Assembly: GCA_016932575.1 (NCBI GenBank)
Contig: JAFGCO010000067.1
Coordinates: forward strand, 124,001 to 188,000
Direction: 5' to 3'
Source: a bacterium
GTDB taxonomy: Bacteria; Zhuqueibacterota; QNDG01; JAFGCO01
DNA: 64,000 nucleotides
The notes under the pieces were generated by a model, which saw only the letters and a program-made list of their open reading frames with translations, had not been told where the DNA came from and ran no database searches. Every line of letters starts with the position of its first letter. The stretch's first letter is position 1. The position numbers and the translations under genes were made by a program. Positions 45,026-54,374 of the stretch are shown piece after piece.

Positions 45026-46135
45026 ATGAAAAATCTGGTCCTTTTTATTTCATTCCTGTTCATCACGCTGCTCCAGGCGCAGGAAAAACCCAATATCGCC
45101 ATTCTGGAACTGGAAGGCAGCGGTATGTCAGAGCAGGATTTGCAGGGGCTCACCAACCGGCTGCAGACCGAATTTTTTAAAACAGACAAATTCACAGTAC
45201 TCGAAAGAAGCAAGATTAACGAAGTACTGGAAGAACAGCAATTTCAGATGGCCGGATGCACGGATCTGGCCTGTGCCATCGAAATCGGCCGGCTGCTCAA
45301 TGTGGAATATGTGGTGATCGGCAATGTGGACAAAGTCGCATCCATTTACTCGGTCAATCTGCGCCTGGTGGATGTCAGTACCGGAGAAATTATTAAAAAT
45401 GAGTTTGAGGATTGCCCGAATTGCTCATTAAACGAGGTTTTTTTAAGAGCGCTGAAAAACGCGACACACAAAATCGCCGGTATTGAAAAAAAGCCGCCCG
45501 TGAGCGAAGCACCAAAACCCCAAAAACCGACACCCGCCTCAACGGTTCCTCAAACACAGACCAAACCCCCTCCTGTCCAGCCATTCGTAAGACGCCCCAA
45601 ATACTACCCGCGATTCCTGATGGGATATTTTATGGGAATTCATCTGTCGGGATCCGTGTATCAGGACGATTATTATGATAAGATCGAACATGCAGGGGGT
45701 CTCAGTGCCGGAATCACTTATGAAATCGGATTTACAAGGCATATTTACCTGAAACCCGAGCTGGTTTACGCCAACAGAAAAGGAGAAATCAAAGACTATT
45801 ACGGTGACACCTATAAAACCGATATGATTCATTATCTTCATATCCCCCTGCTTTTTTCCTATCATTTCAATTCCAATTTCTCCCTGTTTACCGGTCCGTC
45901 GTTCGGCTTTTTTATGGCAGGCTCCTGGGAAACCGATTATGATGAAGGTGAATATGAAGAAGATGAACTGATCAACAGCCAGCTCACAAGAATGATCATT
46001 GGAACAGAAGCCCGGTTTGGCATGTTTTATCTTGGGTACCGATATGCCCTGGATTTGACCAGTGAAGATAAATATGATGACAAAATGCGAAGGCAGATCC
46101 AGTTTTTAACCCTTGGAATGATGTTTATCAGATAG
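45026..46135 (+). CDS. CsgG-like periplasmic domain fused to an outer-membrane beta-barrel
   Basis: A protein of 369 residues. The start at ATG 45026 follows GGGAGAGG; the frame upstream to 44936 is not signal-like. A signal peptide ends at about LQAQ. Residues ~25-155 resemble CsgG/DUF2380 domains (NIAILELEGSGMSEQDLQGL and NVEYVVIGNVDKV). A Pro/Thr-rich linker (~160-190) leads to a ~175-residue PorT-type outer-membrane barrel that ends in the aromatic-poor LGMMFIR. CsgG-type domains form multimeric secretion channels in curli systems. Here the barrel fusion suggests a periplasmic sensor or structural role. No curli genes are near. Confidence 0.72.
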   Translation: MKNLVLFISFLFITLLQAQEKPNIAILELEGSGMSEQDLQGLTNRLQTEFFKTDKFTVLERSKINEVLEEQQFQMAGCTDLACAIEIGRLLNVEYVVIGNVDKVASIYSVNLRLVDVSTGEIIKNEFEDCPNCSLNEVFLRALKNATHKIAGIEKKPPVSEAPKPQKPTPASTVPQTQTKPPPVQPFVRRPKYYPRFLMGYFMGIHLSGSVYQDDYYDKIEHAGGLSAGITYEIGFTRHIYLKPELVYANRKGEIKDYYGDTYKTDMIHYLHIPLLFSYHFNSNFSLFTGPSFGFFMAGSWETDYDEGEYEEDELINSQLTRMIIGTEARFGMFYLGYRYALDLTSEDKYDDKMRRQIQFLTLGMMFIR

Positions 46136-46249
46136 GCACAGGGCCTGTTCTCGGTCCTGAAATTTTGATCTTTTCAATTTTTATCATTAAAAAAGGTCCT
46201 TCGGTGATAGATTTATGATATGGGGGCTTTCCAGACCGGGGAGGCGGCC

Positions 46250-48109
46250 ATGCGATCATTCTTTGCGGCACTCGGAACAGGAACATATCTCCTTATTACT
46301 TCATCTCTTATAATTTTGTCTTTTCAATCTCTCACTGCTCAGGAGTACACCTTTCTGCAAATCAAAGAGATACTGCTTGATGAACGTCCCCGATGGGGCG
46401 ATTCCATACTGCGAGAGGCCTGCTTTGGCAGTTTGGACGATTTACTCATCGGCTCATATCCGCCCATTCATCCCGATACACCGGCATTTTATCAATCCAT
46501 GATCGGAAAAGCGCTGTTGGAAATTCAGACAGAACAGGTGACAGAAGGGGCAACAATCTGGCAAATTTACAACCATGGATTTGTCATAAAAACCCCCTCC
46601 GGCACATTTGGTATTGATATCGCGAATTTTTTTAATATCAAAGAATTCCTGGGTGTTGCAGACGGTCTTGATGCTTATTTCATTACTCATGAACATGGGG
46701 ATCATTACTATCAGCCCCTGATCACAGCCATGAATAAAATCAACAAGCCTGTTGTCGGACCCGCGGAATTTGCAAAATCCGTCATAAAAATGAACGCAGG
46801 AGATACCATGGAAATCGCCGGCTTACAGGTCACGGCACATGACGGCCTGCATAGTGTGCCTGTTCGTCAATTTGAAATTACCACGCCTGAGGGACTTCGG
46901 TTTCTTCATACCGGCGATAATCAGACTTCCGAAACCCTGCCGGAAGTATCGAATATCGATGTGATGATGCTGAATGCGTGGATCAATGAATCCGGAGCCA
47001 TACACTGGATCGAGGGAGTCCGAATTGCAGTCAACAAAGTCGCACCCAAAGTGACGCTGCCCGGGCATATGATGGAATTGAATCATTTAAGCACGGGCAA
47101 TGCCATCCCTTATCGGGATCCCATCGCTTCTGATAATGGGACGCTGGCTTCAGACTATTGTGTGCTTGCCTGGGGAGAACGTTACCATTATGGCGCTTCG
47201 GATGATACCCAACCGCCCAATCCGGTGAAAAACCTGGAATATACTTTTCGGCGGGATGCCATTCAATTCACCTGGGATCCCCCTCAAACCGCTCAGGACG
47301 GAGATTCAGCATCCTTCTATCGGGTAGTGATGAATAAGTTCGAGGATTTCTGGACAAAGGAACGCCTGTTTCTATATGAAGGGGATGTTTCGAATTTAGA
47401 AAACCTCGCGGTATATGCTTATGATGACTGCGGCAATCAAAACGACGGCTATGAGGAGATTGCGGACTTTGGAAACATCGTAACATTGACACTTCATGTG
47501 GTTGTTCCGGATGAAACGCCTCCTGATGAAACCATTTATATTTCTGGAAATTTTAATCAATGGGATCCGGGATTTTTTCAATCGGGTGTCAATGAAACCG
47601 AGAATGACCTGTTCATGATCCAGAAAGGCCAGAAGCGGTGGGAAATCACCCTCCTCTTTCATGTGGATGAACATCTCGAGTATAAATACACACGGGGCAG
47701 TTGGGATACTGTTGAAAAAGGAGCCGGCGGTGAAGAATTGCCAAATCGGATACTCACGGTCCCGGCGACAAACGGGACACACATGGACACGGTATCCCGA
47801 TGGAGAGATAATCCGGCCGTAACCATTGATAAACAAGGGACGCCGGATCATTTTTATTTATCTCAGAACACGCCGAATCCCTTTAATTCAAAAACAAAAT
47901 TTAATTACTCACTGCCAAAAAAAATGCGTGTCCGTGTGATTATCTATACAGTCACAGGAATACAAACCGCCGTTCTTTTGAATGAAATACAACCGGCCGG
48001 TATCCACAGGATCGATTTTGAGGGTACGGATTACGATTCGGGAGTCTATCTCTGTCTGTTCAATGCGGGCGGATATGTTAAAAAACGGAAAATGATCATA
48101 ATAAAATAA
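46250..48109 (+). CDS. Secreted metallo-beta-lactamase-fold protein with starch-binding-like domain and sorting domain
   Basis: A 619-residue exported protein; ATG 46250 has GGGGAGG five bases upstream, and an earlier ATG at 46220 has none. A signal peptide ends at about residue 30. The metal motif THEHGDH (147, 149, 151, 152) and HTGDN downstream show a metallo-beta-lactamase fold, a hydrolase acting on small substrates or glycolipids. Residues ~420-540 have IYISGNFNQWDPG, typical of CBM20/CBM48 starch-binding modules. The last ~80 residues contain NTPNPFNSKTKFNYSLP and end KRKMIIIK, the sorting domain. The combination is unusual. Confidence 0.78.
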   Translation: MRSFFAALGTGTYLLITSSLIILSFQSLTAQEYTFLQIKEILLDERPRWGDSILREACFGSLDDLLIGSYPPIHPDTPAFYQSMIGKALLEIQTEQVTEGATIWQIYNHGFVIKTPSGTFGIDIANFFNIKEFLGVADGLDAYFITHEHGDHYYQPLITAMNKINKPVVGPAEFAKSVIKMNAGDTMEIAGLQVTAHDGLHSVPVRQFEITTPEGLRFLHTGDNQTSETLPEVSNIDVMMLNAWINESGAIHWIEGVRIAVNKVAPKVTLPGHMMELNHLSTGNAIPYRDPIASDNGTLASDYCVLAWGERYHYGASDDTQPPNPVKNLEYTFRRDAIQFTWDPPQTAQDGDSASFYRVVMNKFEDFWTKERLFLYEGDVSNLENLAVYAYDDCGNQNDGYEEIADFGNIVTLTLHVVVPDETPPDETIYISGNFNQWDPGFFQSGVNETENDLFMIQKGQKRWEITLLFHVDEHLEYKYTRGSWDTVEKGAGGEELPNRILTVPATNGTHMDTVSRWRDNPAVTIDKQGTPDHFYLSQNTPNPFNSKTKFNYSLPKKMRVRVIIYTVTGIQTAVLLNEIQPAGIHRIDFEGTDYDSGVYLCLFNAGGYVKKRKMIIIK

Positions 48110-48116
48110 GTGCCTG

Positions 48117-49214
48117 TCAGTGACGAATCTTATCTATCGATGAAATCCCCGGGTTTCTTCTCTTCTTTTCTTTTCCGAACAATCGTTTAAATCCATTTAC
48201 TGCAAATCGAAATGGATTGTATGCCACAGTGGATGTCTCCCGCATCCATTCCTTCTGCTCCGGACTCAGCTTTTCAGAGGTGTCCGCAAATCGATTCAGC
48301 GCCTTGCTCATGACATATCCTACAGGATTGACAGTGGCCATAACCACCGAAGCGGCTTTGTCCCGGGTCATGGACCGGATCTCATCGGAAACACGGTCCA
48401 GAAGATCGGAAATCAATATGCGTGTTGTGGAAATGATGGTTTTATGTGCCGGATAAAGCGCCCGGTCTGATTCAATAAATATCATTTCACAGTAATTTTG
48501 CGTGATCAGTGCAATTCGCGTGACAAGCGCCGCATTCACAAATCCATCGGCCAGAGAACCGAGAATTTTCGAGGCAAAAGGAATACCCTTCATGCCGCCT
48601 GAAAACATTTTTGAAAATATTTCATCCACTGCATACTCAACACCTTCAGATCCTCCGATCAGCATAGACTGAAACACCATGCGGCCAATGATCCACAATA
48701 CACGGTTGGATACACGGCCATGATATAAAATAAAAAGATCTTTAACCATGTTGACGGATAACGACAAAATCAATAAGGCATCCAGAAAACCATTCTGAGC
48801 AATGGCTGTACTGTAGAACACCTGCGTCACATACTTTTTATGCAGTTTTTTAACTTCGGGATGCAAAAGAACAATCATCTGGTCATATCCGCTTCGATCC
48901 TCTGGAACATCCGATAACCTGACAGCCTTTTTTTGTAAGGCGGGATTTCTTCGGAATACATTTATCCGCTCCCGAATCATGGATTGAATATTATCGGGAT
49001 TGCGTGTCGGTCCGAAACGCCTGGGCAGCCTGAAAATATTTAAAAGTGGCGTAACCACAAAATAACCAAGAAATAAAATCACAAGCACAGCCAATCCGTA
49101 AACTGCATACGGATGAATGGATTTTACAGCCTGATAGAGCAATAAAAATTCCTTGATGACCAGGTAAGCAAGACCGATTAAAATAAAAATCAGAAGACGC
49201 TTAAACACAGTCAT
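48117..49214 (-). CDS. DUF697 (YcjF-type) membrane protein
   Basis: A 365-residue inner-membrane protein. Two N-terminal membrane segments (~8-28, 37-60) are followed by a cytoplasmic part with helical hydrophobic stretches around 140-160, 178-193 and 210-235. The region YSTAIAQNGFLDALLILSLS fits the DUF697/YcjF superfamily. Function is unknown; such proteins often accompany GTPases of the Era type, but none is adjacent here. AAGGATGA precedes the start. The gene converges on the metallo-beta-lactamase-fold gene with only 7 bases between. Confidence 0.72.
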   Translation of the reverse strand: MTVFKRLLIFILIGLAYLVIKEFLLLYQAVKSIHPYAVYGLAVLVILFLGYFVVTPLLNIFRLPRRFGPTRNPDNIQSMIRERINVFRRNPALQKKAVRLSDVPEDRSGYDQMIVLLHPEVKKLHKKYVTQVFYSTAIAQNGFLDALLILSLSVNMVKDLFILYHGRVSNRVLWIIGRMVFQSMLIGGSEGVEYAVDEIFSKMFSGGMKGIPFASKILGSLADGFVNAALVTRIALITQNYCEMIFIESDRALYPAHKTIISTTRILISDLLDRVSDEIRSMTRDKAASVVMATVNPVGYVMSKALNRFADTSEKLSPEQKEWMRETSTVAYNPFRFAVNGFKRLFGKEKKRRNPGISSIDKIRH

Positions 49215-49290
49215 TCGTCATCCTTATGTTCATTTTATTCAAAAATTACATAATAAATATTAAGCACATATTTGCCCGGACACCCAAAGA

Positions 49291-52152
49291 TTATAATTCT
49301 TTCTCATATTTCTGATAACACTCCGGGCATAATCCATGGCTAAATCTGACATCCGAATGCTGCCGGATGTAAACATCCACTTGATGCCAATCTCCATTCT
49401 CATCCCGGATTCTCTTGCAGGATGCACATATCGGAAGCAGACCCTCCAGTGTATTTACATTTTCCAGAGCCGTCTGAAGTTCTTCATTCGCTGTTTCCAG
49501 AGCTTCGGTGCGTTCCTGGACTTTCTTTTCCAGCATGCGATTCAGACGCTGGACGGAGCGTGTACGGATAGAATATATAAGATAAACACATCCGAAAAAA
49601 AGCAAAATAAGGAACAGCCGAAACCAGAAGGTTTGCCAGAATGGCGGACTGATTCGAATGTGAAGAGAAGCTCCTTTCGGATTCCATACGCCGTCATTAT
49701 TAGAACCAAGCACCTGAAATGTATAATTCCCCGGAGACAGATGGGTATAGGTGGCTTTGTATTCCGAACCTGCATCGATCCATGTTTTATTCAGAGGTGT
49801 CATACGGTATCTATACCGGTTCTTTTCCGGAATAATATAACTCAGAGCGGCAAATTCGATAGATAAAAGCTGCTGCCGGTATGATAACCGAATCCTGTCG
49901 GATAACACAGGTACAGTGCGGTCGTCCACCCGAAGATCTGAAATCACCACAGGCGGAATATAGGTATTCAGAGAAATATCCCCTGGATGAAAAAAATTGA
50001 ATCCGCAAATCCCGCCGAACAACATATAACCATCATGCGTTTTCAAAAATGCGCCTGAATTAAATTCATAACTCTGCAATCCATCGTGAACAGTGAAATT
50101 ATGAAAGTCGCCTGTTTCGGGATTAAATTTGGATAATCCCTTATTGGTACTGAGCCATAAGTATCCTTCACCATCTTCCATGATACCGTAAACAATATTG
50201 TTAGGCAGACCGTCGCTGGTGTTATAAAAACTGAACTCATTTTTTTGACGATGATAATGACTCAGGCCGCCGCCATAGGTACCAAACCACAAATCACCAT
50301 AGCGATCCTCATGGATACACATGACAATATTACTGCTCAGACTTTTCGGATCGGCAGGATTATGCCTAAAATGGGCAAATCGTACGGGTTCCATCGCGGG
50401 ATCCTTTACCCGGACATGCTCCAGAGACAGAACATTCAGGCCATCCACATCCGTTGCTATCCAAAGTGCGCCGGTATGATCCTGAAGCATGGCGTAAATT
50501 CGGCCCGGACTGATACTGTAAGGATCATTTGAATCCGGAAAAAATCGTATGGACGGAACCAGGGTCGTCGAACGATCTGCCAGGGCGTGTCGCTCTTCCG
50601 GTAAAATTTTACACAGCCCTTTGTTCCAGGTGCCGATCCAGAGGGCGCCGTCACGATCTTCATACAGCGATAAAATATAATAGCTTCCCAGGCCTTTATC
50701 CGTACAGTCCATATGTATAAATTCCACAGTTCCACTTTCTCTAATGACTGTCCGGTCCAGTCCGGATCCGTTCAGTCCCACCCAAAGCATATTGTCTCTG
50801 TCCACACAAAGCGACATGATATTATTGTCTCTCAGGCTGCAGGGCCGGTTCGGATCGTAAAAAAAAGATTGAATATGCCCGGTCGCGGGATCAAACCGAT
50901 TTAATCCAAATGTCGTTCCCACCCAAATAAAATTGAAGGCATCTTCCTCCAAATCCCAGACATAGGGATGGCTGAGCGATTCCGGTTGACCGGGATCATG
51001 CTGAATTTTAAGAAACCGATGCTTCTTTTCATGAAAGGTATTGATGCCGCCGTCCGTGCCCAGCCAATACACTCCGGAATGATCCTTTGTTATAGTCCAA
51101 ATCGTGTTATTATTCAGGCTGACAGGATCATCAGGCTCATTCTTCCAATTTTCAAACCGGTGCTGACTGGTGTCAAACCTGTTCAATCCCTGTTCTGTTC
51201 CCAGCCAGAGAATCCCCGCCGAATCTTCAAAAATACTGTACACAACATCGCTGCTGATGCTGCCCGGATTGTCCTTTTCAGGAAGATATGTCTGAAACTC
51301 AGCCCGACAGAGCTGCTTTCGCCGATCGACAATTTCTTCAGGCTCGGGAAGAATGAGACAACTTAGACCACCGTACTCAGTTCCTATCCAGATACGTCCC
51401 GCTTCATCACAGTGAAGACACCGGATATAATTGCTTTTCAAACCATTTTGAGCGTCAACTGTACAGAAAAAACGAATAAACCGCATCGAATCCGGATGCG
51501 TGACATTCAGCCCCTCATCGGTCCCAACCCACAGCCATCCATCACGATCCATGGTAATACATGTGACATAAGGATTGCTCAGACTGGTGGTTTCCGGAGT
51601 CGCTGTATAGCACTGAAAACGAACCTGTCCTGCCCAGGATTCAAGAGTTAATCCTTCAGCATCATCGGGTGAAATAAGCCGATTCAAACCATTGACAGTT
51701 CCTATCCATAAGCGATGGTCACGGTCTTCAAAAAGGGTGGTAACTGAATCATGGCTCAATGAATATAAAAAATCCCGATGATGTTTAAAATGATAGAACC
51801 TGCCGGTTGAAGCATCTCTTAAATTCAAACCGCCATTATACGTGCCGACCCATTGTCTTCCCCGAAAATCATGCAGAATCGAGGAAATATCCCAATCGGA
51901 CAGGCTGGTTGTGTCAAAAGCGACCGGCCGATAAATTTCAAATGTCCTCCCATCGAAACGATTTAATCCATCAGCTGTGCCAATCCACATAAAACCTTTT
52001 GAATCCTGCGAGATGGTTCTTACTGTGTTCAGGGAGAGGCCGTCTCCAATGTCATAATGTCTAAATTGCAGGGGCAAATCTTGAGCGGATAACTGAAGCG
52101 GGATAATACAGACAAACATGAACAACCGGATGTTCAGGGCATGAAGGCGCAT
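49291..52152 (-). CDS. Propeller-type sensor with Y_Y_Y domain and Cys-rich tail, no kinase
   Basis: A 953-residue receptor built like hybrid two-component sensors of Bacteroidota. ATG 52152 has GGAGG upstream; an earlier ATG at 52173 has none. After a signal peptide, about 14 repeats (W-x-G-T-x-x-G-L) form a periplasmic double propeller. A Y_Y_Y domain (~740-810) and one membrane segment (~825-845) follow. The cytoplasmic part is a coiled coil, then a short Cys-rich C-terminus: ICASCKRIRDENGDWHQV and GLCPECYQKY, as at the end of many sensory proteins. No histidine kinase, receiver or HTH is present. Confidence 0.82.
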   Translation of the reverse strand: MRLHALNIRLFMFVCIIPLQLSAQDLPLQFRHYDIGDGLSLNTVRTISQDSKGFMWIGTADGLNRFDGRTFEIYRPVAFDTTSLSDWDISSILHDFRGRQWVGTYNGGLNLRDASTGRFYHFKHHRDFLYSLSHDSVTTLFEDRDHRLWIGTVNGLNRLISPDDAEGLTLESWAGQVRFQCYTATPETTSLSNPYVTCITMDRDGWLWVGTDEGLNVTHPDSMRFIRFFCTVDAQNGLKSNYIRCLHCDEAGRIWIGTEYGGLSCLILPEPEEIVDRRKQLCRAEFQTYLPEKDNPGSISSDVVYSIFEDSAGILWLGTEQGLNRFDTSQHRFENWKNEPDDPVSLNNNTIWTITKDHSGVYWLGTDGGINTFHEKKHRFLKIQHDPGQPESLSHPYVWDLEEDAFNFIWVGTTFGLNRFDPATGHIQSFFYDPNRPCSLRDNNIMSLCVDRDNMLWVGLNGSGLDRTVIRESGTVEFIHMDCTDKGLGSYYILSLYEDRDGALWIGTWNKGLCKILPEERHALADRSTTLVPSIRFFPDSNDPYSISPGRIYAMLQDHTGALWIATDVDGLNVLSLEHVRVKDPAMEPVRFAHFRHNPADPKSLSSNIVMCIHEDRYGDLWFGTYGGGLSHYHRQKNEFSFYNTSDGLPNNIVYGIMEDGEGYLWLSTNKGLSKFNPETGDFHNFTVHDGLQSYEFNSGAFLKTHDGYMLFGGICGFNFFHPGDISLNTYIPPVVISDLRVDDRTVPVLSDRIRLSYRQQLLSIEFAALSYIIPEKNRYRYRMTPLNKTWIDAGSEYKATYTHLSPGNYTFQVLGSNNDGVWNPKGASLHIRISPPFWQTFWFRLFLILLFFGCVYLIYSIRTRSVQRLNRMLEKKVQERTEALETANEELQTALENVNTLEGLLPICASCKRIRDENGDWHQVDVYIRQHSDVRFSHGLCPECYQKYEKEL

Positions 52153-52184
52153 AAGCAAATTCCTCCGGTTCATTATGCGAACAC

Positions 52185-52213
52185 AATATAGAGAACAATT
52201 CCGTCAATTACAA
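52185..52213 (-). promoter_or_regulatory. Candidate promoter of the propeller sensor
   Basis: TTGTAA (52213-52208), 17 bases, TATATT (52190-52185) on the minus strand. The start site near 52178 gives a 26-base leader to ATG 52152 and supports that start. Confidence 0.45.
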
Positions 52214-52239
52214 GATGAGATTTGAATGTTGGAAATGAT

Positions 52240-52268
52240 TTGGATTCCCCTGCGAAAACCCTTAAATT
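52240..52268 (+). promoter_or_regulatory. Candidate promoter of greA-marC-proC
   Basis: TTGGAT (52240-52245), 17 bases, TAAATT (52263-52268), in the divergent gap with the sensor gene. Weak -35. Confidence 0.35.
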
Positions 52269-52357
52269 ATAAGCGGTTGATATCAGGGCGACCAGATAAA
52301 AAAAGCTGCATGGAGTCGCATTCATTGTCAAAATGAAATTTATTAAACAGGAGTATT

Positions 52358-52828
52358 ATGGCAATCAATTACATCACACAGGAAGGCTACAACAAGATCA
52401 AGAAAGATCTGAATTATATGATTCAGGTCAGAAGGAAAGAAATCGCCAGACAACTGGAAACAGCCCGGTCGCATGGTGATTTAAAAGAAAATGCCGAATA
52501 TGATGCAGCCAAAGAAGCCCAGGCCATGAATGAGCGCCGAATTGCCGAATTGACAGAAAAACTGACATCCTCCAGCATCATCAAAGATGGCGATATTCCG
52601 GAGGGCAAGGTTTTTTTGGGATCGATCGTTACCATAAAAGATTTAAACAGTGACGAAGAACTGCAATATCAACTGGTTTCGGAACCGGAGGCAGACATTC
52701 TGGAAAATAAAATTTCCATCAAATCTCCGGTTGGCAAGGGACTTATGGGGACAGAAGAAGGTCAGGAAATCAATATTCAAGTACCGGCAGGAACACTGAA
52801 ATATAAAATATTAAAAATTGAGCGTTAA
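52358..52828 (+). CDS. greA: Transcription elongation factor GreA
   Basis: A 156-residue factor that rescues backtracked RNA polymerase. The N-terminal coiled coil carries SHGDLKENAEYDAAKEAQA, with the Asp and Glu that act in RNA cleavage. The C-terminal FKBP-like domain ends with SPVGKGLMGTEEGQEI. Length is normal. AGGAG precedes the start. The marC gene follows after 2 bases. Confidence 0.97.
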   Translation: MAINYITQEGYNKIKKDLNYMIQVRRKEIARQLETARSHGDLKENAEYDAAKEAQAMNERRIAELTEKLTSSSIIKDGDIPEGKVFLGSIVTIKDLNSDEELQYQLVSEPEADILENKISIKSPVGKGLMGTEEGQEINIQVPAGTLKYKILKIER

Positions 52829-52830
52829 CC

Positions 52831-53415
52831 ATGTCCACGATTTCAGCTGCAGTGCTGCTCTTTTTAGTGCTTGATCCTATCGGGAACATCCCCCTGTTTA
52901 TGATCGGATTGAAAAATGTTCCTCCTGACAAGTATATGAAAGTTATTTTTCGCGAATCTCTGATTGGGCTGGGATTCTTACTTATATTTCTGTTTCTGGG
53001 GCGATATATTCTGGCTATCCTTCGTGTATCCCAGTCATCTCTCAGTATCGCCGGGGGTATTATTCTTTTTCTGATTGCTATTAAAATGATCTTTGCCGGA
53101 GGAGAGGATGTATTTGGTCTTCACGTGACAGGTGAACCTTTTATTGTACCGCTGGCTGTGCCTCTGATAGCCGGCCCGTCAGCAATGGCTGTTGTCCTTC
53201 TGATGATGGCCCGGGAGCCGCACCACTGGCCTCAATGGCTTTTGGCTGTGGTATTGGCCTGGATGATGACGACCTTTATTCTGTTATTTTCCGCCCCTTT
53301 AAAAAAAATCTTCCGGGAACGCGGACTGATGGCTCTGGAACGGCTTATGGGAATGATATTAACCATCGTATCCGTTCAGATGTTTTTAAACGGATTAAAA
53401 ACCACATTTCAATAG
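52831..53415 (+). CDS. MarC-family (UPF0056) membrane protein
   Basis: A 194-residue protein with about six membrane helices. LDPIGNIPLFMIGLK near the N-terminus and PFIVPLAVPLIAGPSAMAVV in the middle match the MarC family. Function is not established; the proposed link to multiple antibiotic resistance was not confirmed. Spacing of 2 bases after greA and 10 bases before proC points to one operon. Confidence 0.92.
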   Translation: MSTISAAVLLFLVLDPIGNIPLFMIGLKNVPPDKYMKVIFRESLIGLGFLLIFLFLGRYILAILRVSQSSLSIAGGIILFLIAIKMIFAGGEDVFGLHVTGEPFIVPLAVPLIAGPSAMAVVLLMMAREPHHWPQWLLAVVLAWMMTTFILLFSAPLKKIFRERGLMALERLMGMILTIVSVQMFLNGLKTTFQ

Positions 53416-53425
53416 GGAGGAAGCA

Positions 53426-54235
53426 TTGAAAAAAACGCTTGCCATTCTGGGAGCGGGCAACATCGGTCTGGCTATTGCCAAAGGACTGGTCGAAGCAAAC
53501 ACATTTCGTCCGGAGCAAATCATTCTGACACGCCGGAAAATGCATTTATTAACACCTCTGAGGAAAGCCGGATTTGTAACCGAGAAAAGTTGCAGAAAGG
53601 CTGTACAGCAGGCTGACATTGTGATTCTGTCTGTTGAACCGGGTCAAATAGACGGTCTGCTTCAGGAAATCCGCACTGACCTGAATAATAAACATCTTCT
53701 TATTTCTGTGATTTCAGGCGTCAGTATTGGTGAATTGAAAAATCAAATCAATAAAAATATCCCCGTCATTCGTGCAATGCCAAATACAGCCATCGTTATC
53801 CGTGAATCCATGACATGTCTGGCCTCTGACAGGAAGGATCACGTATATTTGGAGACTGCCCGCACACTATTCAATACGGTGGGTCAGACTCTGGTAATCG
53901 ATGAAGAAACCATGACTGCAGCCACGTCTCTGGGCGCCTGCGGCATTGCTTTTTTTCTCAGGGCCATTCGGGCGGCTTCTCAGGGTGGTATCGAAATCGG
54001 ATTTCATTCGGAAGACGCATTGACCATTGCCGCTCAAACTGCGAAGGGGGCGGCTGCCTTGCTGCTCAGTGAGGGAAAGCATCCGGAAAGGGAAATCGAC
54101 AAAGTCACCACACCGCGTGGCTGCACCATTTCCGGATTAAACCAAATGGAACACGGGGGATTCAGCTCCGCCATGATCAAAGGGATTATTACCTCTGCGG
54201 AAAAAGCAGCGGGATTGTATAAAAAGTGCAAATAG
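53426..54235 (+). CDS. proC: Pyrroline-5-carboxylate reductase
   Basis: A 269-residue enzyme making proline from pyrroline-5-carboxylate with NAD(P)H. GAGNIGLAIAKGL is the Rossmann loop. RAMPNTAIVIRESMTCL and the C-terminal TTPRGCTISGLNQME are the family signatures. It begins with TTG at 53426, preceded by the strong site GGGAGGAAG. It is the last gene of the greA operon. Confidence 0.95.
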   Translation: MKKTLAILGAGNIGLAIAKGLVEANTFRPEQIILTRRKMHLLTPLRKAGFVTEKSCRKAVQQADIVILSVEPGQIDGLLQEIRTDLNNKHLLISVISGVSIGELKNQINKNIPVIRAMPNTAIVIRESMTCLASDRKDHVYLETARTLFNTVGQTLVIDEETMTAATSLGACGIAFFLRAIRAASQGGIEIGFHSEDALTIAAQTAKGAAALLLSEGKHPEREIDKVTTPRGCTISGLNQMEHGGFSSAMIKGIITSAEKAAGLYKKCK

Positions 54236-54374
54236 TAATTATTATATAAAGTCATGAATTGATGAAATAAAACAAAAAATCTTTTTGATTATTTATTTTT
54301 TTTATTATAATAAGATATAATTTATATAATTGCGTATATATTAATCATTTAATTATCCTTAGAATGAGCATTTA

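Noticed and set aside
46250-48109. Beta-lactam resistance gene
   Set aside because: The fold is shared, but the protein is secreted with carbohydrate-type and sorting domains, and nothing specific to beta-lactamases is seen.
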